From positions 62,001 to 126,000 of the forward strand of contig CAWHYJ010000021.1 in NCBI GenBank assembly GCA_963833495.1: DNA of 64,000 nucleotides, in the 5' to 3' direction. Source of the DNA: Fodinibacter sp963833495 (GTDB taxonomy: Bacteria; Actinomycetota; Actinomycetes; Actinomycetales; Dermatophilaceae). The first letter of the stretch is position 1, and every line of letters begins with the position of its first letter. Of the stretch, positions 61,167 through 64,000 are shown piece by piece. The notes below the pieces were generated by a model. That model did no database searches and was not told the origin of the DNA. It saw only the letters and a list, made by a program, of their open reading frames with translations. Both the position numbers and the translations under genes were made by a program.

Positions 61167-61952
61167 ATGGGGAAGGGGTCGGCCTCGGCCGGTGCACTCA
61201 CGCCGCTGCGACCCGTCAGCGAGCTGCTCGACCACCTCACCGAGGTGACCGGCGGCCCGGTCGACGCAGCGGTGCTCGGTCGCGCCCTGACGCACCGGTC
61301 ATACGCGTACGAGGCTGGGGGGCTGCCGCACAACGAGCGGCTGGAGTTCCTCGGCGACTCGGTGCTGGGCCTGGTCGTCACGACCACGCTCTACAACGCG
61401 CACCCCGACACCAGTGAGGGACAGCTCGCCAAGCTGCGGGCGGCCGTGGTCAACATGCGGGCGCTGGCCGAGGTCGGCCGCACGCTGGGCCTGGGTGACT
61501 ACGTCTACCTCGGCCGCGGCGAGGAGTCGACCGGCGGGCGCGACAAGGACTCGATCCTCGCCGACACCGTCGAGGCGGTCATCGGCGCGGTCTACCAGTC
61601 GGCCGGCATCGAGGCCGCTGCCGAGCTCGTGCACCACCTCGTCGACCCGCTGCTGGCCCAGTCGGCCACCCTGGGCGCCGGCCTGGACTGGAAGACGAGC
61701 CTGCAGGAGATCACCTCCCGCCACGGGCTGGGTGCCCCGGAGTACAGCGTGACCGAGGACGGCCCCGAGCACGCCAAGTGGTTCGAGGCCAAGGTCCTCG
61801 TGGGGGCCACCGTGCTCGGCAGCGGCTCGGGCCGCACCAAGAAGGTCGCCGAGCAGGAGGCCGCCGCGCTGGCCTGGACCGCCATCCGCGACGCGCACGA
61901 GGGGCCGGTCGTCGGCCCCGAAGAGGCCCCGACCGCCGAGGACCGTGCCTGA
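61167..61952 (+). CDS. rnc: ribonuclease III
   Basis: The 261-residue enzyme cleaves double-stranded RNA such as rRNA precursors. The catalytic motif NERLEFLGDSVLGLV is near residues 61-75, with ALTHRSYAYEAGG before it and DTVEAVIGAVY after. The double-stranded RNA-binding domain is at about 175-250 (DWKTSLQEITSRHGLGAPEY, then KKVAEQEAAALAW). It ends 8 bases inside mutM. Confidence 0.95.
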   Translation: MGKGSASAGALTPLRPVSELLDHLTEVTGGPVDAAVLGRALTHRSYAYEAGGLPHNERLEFLGDSVLGLVVTTTLYNAHPDTSEGQLAKLRAAVVNMRALAEVGRTLGLGDYVYLGRGEESTGGRDKDSILADTVEAVIGAVYQSAGIEAAAELVHHLVDPLLAQSATLGAGLDWKTSLQEITSRHGLGAPEYSVTEDGPEHAKWFEAKVLVGATVLGSGSGRTKKVAEQEAAALAWTAIRDAHEGPVVGPEEAPTAEDRA

Positions 61953-62814
61953 GCTTCCCGAGGTCGAGGTCGTCCGCCGCGGCCTCGCCGAGCACGTGCT
62001 CGACCGCACCGTCGCCGACGTCGAGCTGCGCGGCTCCCGGGTGGCCCGCCGCCACGTCGCCGGGCCGCAGGACCTCACCGACCGGCTCGCCGGCCGGCGG
62101 ATCGGGGCCGTGCGCCGCCGGGGGAAGTACCTCTGGCTCGACCTCGGTGACGGGGTGGGCCTGATCCTGCACCTCGGGATGAGCGGCCAGCTACTCGTCG
62201 AGGATGCCGCGGCGCCCGATGAGAGGCACCTGCACGCCCGGTTCCGCTTCGCCGACGACGGCCCCGAGCTGCGCTTCGTCGACCAGCGCACGTTCGGGGG
62301 GCTCGCGCTCGCCGACCTCGACGCGCACGGCATCCCGACGACGATCGCGCACATCGCGCCAGACCTGCTCGAGCCGGCCTACGACCGGGCCGCGGTCGTG
62401 CGCCGGGTCAAGGGCAAGGACAGCGCCATCAAGCGGGTGCTGCTCGACCAGACCGTGGCGTCGGGCATCGGCAACATCTACGCCGACGAGGCTCTCTGGC
62501 GCGCCCAGGTGCACGGCGAGCGCCTCGCGAGCGCCCTGACCAAGCCGCGCATCGGCGCGGTGCTCGACGCCGCCGCCGACGTGATGCGCGAGGCCCTGGG
62601 CCAGGGCGGCACCAGCTTCGACGCGCTCTACGTCAACGTCAACGGCGCCTCGGGGTACTTCGACCGCTCGCTGGCGGCCTACGGCCAGGCGGGCCGGCCG
62701 TGCCGCCGGTGCGGTGCGCCCATCCGGCGCGAGCACTTCATGAACCGCTCGTCGTTCTCGTGCCCGCGCTGCCAGCCGCGCCCGCGCGGGGTCAGGGCAT
62801 CGGCAGGGGCTTGA
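61945..62814 (+). CDS. mutM: formamidopyrimidine-DNA glycosylase
   Basis: The 289-residue enzyme removes oxidised purines. It has the N-terminal PELPEVEVVRRGL with the catalytic Pro directly after the GTG start, DQTVASGIGNIYADEALWRA (helix-two-turn-helix), and a C-terminal zinc finger CRRCGAPIRREHFMNRSSFS with two further Cys. It overlaps rnc by 8 bases and the convergent acyltransferase by 23. Confidence 0.95.
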   Translation: MPELPEVEVVRRGLAEHVLDRTVADVELRGSRVARRHVAGPQDLTDRLAGRRIGAVRRRGKYLWLDLGDGVGLILHLGMSGQLLVEDAAAPDERHLHARFRFADDGPELRFVDQRTFGGLALADLDAHGIPTTIAHIAPDLLEPAYDRAAVVRRVKGKDSAIKRVLLDQTVASGIGNIYADEALWRAQVHGERLASALTKPRIGAVLDAAADVMREALGQGGTSFDALYVNVNGASGYFDRSLAAYGQAGRPCRRCGAPIRREHFMNRSSFSCPRCQPRPRGVRASAGA

Positions 62815-64000
62815 GCAACACCTTCGTGCCGGTGTGCGCCTGCGACAGGTCGGCGAACGCCTGCCGCACCACCTTCGCGTAGAGGTGCGAGCCCTTCAGG
62901 CTCGGGTGGATGCCGTCGGGCTGGAGCTGGCCGCTGGTGCCCGCGAGCGCGGCGTCCCACTCGGCCAGGCGGACGTTCGGCATCCCCGACACGATGGCGC
63001 GCAGCTTGTCGTTGTCGGCCTTGACCCGGGCGAAGCGCCCGTGCTCGGTGACGATGACGACCATCCGGTTGGGTCCGATCTCGGCCAGGGTGCGCCGGAT
63101 CGACGCCTCGTCGGTGCCGGCGTTGGTGCCGAAGGCGAGCACGACGGCCCGGCGCAGCGTGTCGCCGCGGGCCCCGACCAGGGCGGGCGCCTCGTGCCAC
63201 TTGCGGTTGGACTTGGCGTCGACCCGGATCTTGGGCAGGTAGTAGCGCAGGGCGTGGATGGCGCCGACCATCATCGAGTCGCCGAAGGCGTCGATCTCGC
63301 TGCCCTTGGGCATCGTCCACACGGCCGGGGCGGCGGCGGGGGTGACGTTCTTGCCCGTGGCCGGCGTGCTGGCCGCGGGGGCCGAGGCGGCGGGGGAGGG
63401 CGACGCACCGACCAGCTCGGCCTCGTTGGCCGAGATCAGCTCCTCGGTCGAGGTGCGGTCGGGCGCGGTGAGCAGCACGGCCACGAGCGCCACCACGAGC
63501 ACCAGCACCACCGACCAGACGATGCGGGCGCTGCGGGTGCCCCACCGGCGCAGCCGCGCGGTGGCCACGCGGGCCGAGCCGGCGAAGCCGTGCCGCCGCA
63601 CCGGGGTCTCGACGAAGCGGTAGGACAGGTCGGCGATCACGAAGGTGACCACCACGCACCACAGCCGGGTGAGCAGGTAGGTGCCGCCGCCGGGAGCCAC
63701 CGGCAGGTCCGAGCCGATGACGAGGAAGACCGGCCAGTGCCACAGGTAGATGCCGTAGCTGCGGGCGCCGACCCAGCGGGCGGGCGGCAGCTCGAGCACG
63801 GCCCGCAGCCGCCCGGGCCGCTCGACGACGACGAGCAGCAGCGCGGTGGTGGCCACCGAGGCCAGCAGGATGCCGCCTCGGAAGGTGAGCGCGGAGTCCT
63901 CGCCGGCCAGCGCCATCAGCCCGAGGAGGGTGACCAGAGCGACCGCGGCGACCTGCCGGCGGTGCTCGGCCCACCAGGTGGAGGTGGTCCAGGCGCGGTG
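62792..64000 (-). CDS. acyltransferase-3 with SGNH domain, 5' end outside window
   Basis: The frame is open to the right edge, so the N-terminus is missing; about 402 residues are present. The remaining membrane part has ARSYGIYLWHWPVFLVIGSD and VIADLSYRFVETPVRRHGF, then one more helix, an Ala/Pro/Ser-rich linker (about 200-240 from the visible start) and an SGNH domain with EIDAFGDSMMVGAIHALRYY, VVLAFGTNAGTDE and a late GIHPSLKGSHLYA. It would O-acylate a surface polymer. It is a paralog of the gene at 58132. Confidence 0.88.
   Translation of the reverse strand, partial: HRAWTTSTWWAEHRRQVAAVALVTLLGLMALAGEDSALTFRGGILLASVATTALLLVVVERPGRLRAVLELPPARWVGARSYGIYLWHWPVFLVIGSDLPVAPGGGTYLLTRLWCVVVTFVIADLSYRFVETPVRRHGFAGSARVATARLRRWGTRSARIVWSVVLVLVVALVAVLLTAPDRTSTEELISANEAELVGASPSPAASAPAASTPATGKNVTPAAAPAVWTMPKGSEIDAFGDSMMVGAIHALRYYLPKIRVDAKSNRKWHEAPALVGARGDTLRRAVVLAFGTNAGTDEASIRRTLAEIGPNRMVVIVTEHGRFARVKADNDKLRAIVSGMPNVRLAEWDAALAGTSGQLQPDGIHPSLKGSHLYAKVVRQAFADLSQAHTGTKVLLKPLPMP

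Overview
The window is a 64 kb chromosomal segment of a very high-GC actinobacterium. Third codon positions are almost always G or C, GTG starts are common, and many genes carry a TANNNT hexamer 6-8 nt before the start codon, as expected for leaderless mRNAs. Gene content (HU with a Lys/Ala-rich tail, FbiD/CofC, NdgR/LtbR-like IclR regulator, SigK/RskA, GlnA-type gamma-glutamyl ligase, Ddl-DUF3515-Lrp-ThiL-RpmB order) fits Actinomycetota. A Micrococcales member near Intrasporangiaceae is my inference, not proven. I saw no rRNA, CRISPR array, prophage or insertion sequence.

Layout. 1-3.4 kb: end of an MmpL-like transporter, a TspO protein, then a secreted fasciclin protein beside an ECF sigma/anti-sigma pair of SigK/RskA type. 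3.5-28.7 kb: branched-chain amino acid genes (ilvD; ilvB-ilvN-ilvC; leuB; ilvE; cimA) plus serA, interrupted by a glycosyltransferase pair and by a gntR-glnA-aldehyde dehydrogenase-SDR-puuD operon that looks like gamma-glutamylated polyamine or amine catabolism. A metallo-hydrolase and an L,D-transpeptidase follow. 28.7-39.3 kb: a structured intergenic element bounded by direct repeats, a ComB-like gene, two tandem SGNH esterases, an FAH-family gene, gltX, tRNA-Gln and tRNA-Glu, a broken membrane gene, and a divergent MerR/DUF4188 pair around a large inverted repeat. 39.3-64 kb: leuCD with its divergent IclR regulator, HU, murA, fbiD, plsC-gpsA, a Cys/Met PLP enzyme, ddl, thiL, rpmB, a DAK-family kinase gene, recG, rsmD, coaD, yceD-rpmF-rnc-mutM, and two acyltransferases.

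Regulation of the branched-chain pathway is the main theme. Three very short reading frames rich in the regulated amino acids were found, each followed by strong hairpins: MARVLVLSRRV before ilvB (with a textbook hairpin-plus-T terminator), MTFRDVATTTIIIG before the citramalate synthase gene cimA (also with a T-tailed terminator and a duplicated segment that could form an anti-terminator), and MKRLEVLILIPSRGEAR before a 31-codon gene and leuB (with two mutually exclusive hairpins). The ilvB type is known in actinobacteria; I do not know of a description of the other two.

Data quality. At least ten genes, including essential ones such as gltX, are interrupted by one-base insertions or deletions, mostly extra bases; gltX alone has eight or more. 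Sequencing error is the simplest cause. Coordinates of these genes span the whole interrupted gene. Two other genes (an ABC ATPase at 5.2-5.5 kb and a membrane protein at 36.1-36.8 kb) keep only their two ends.
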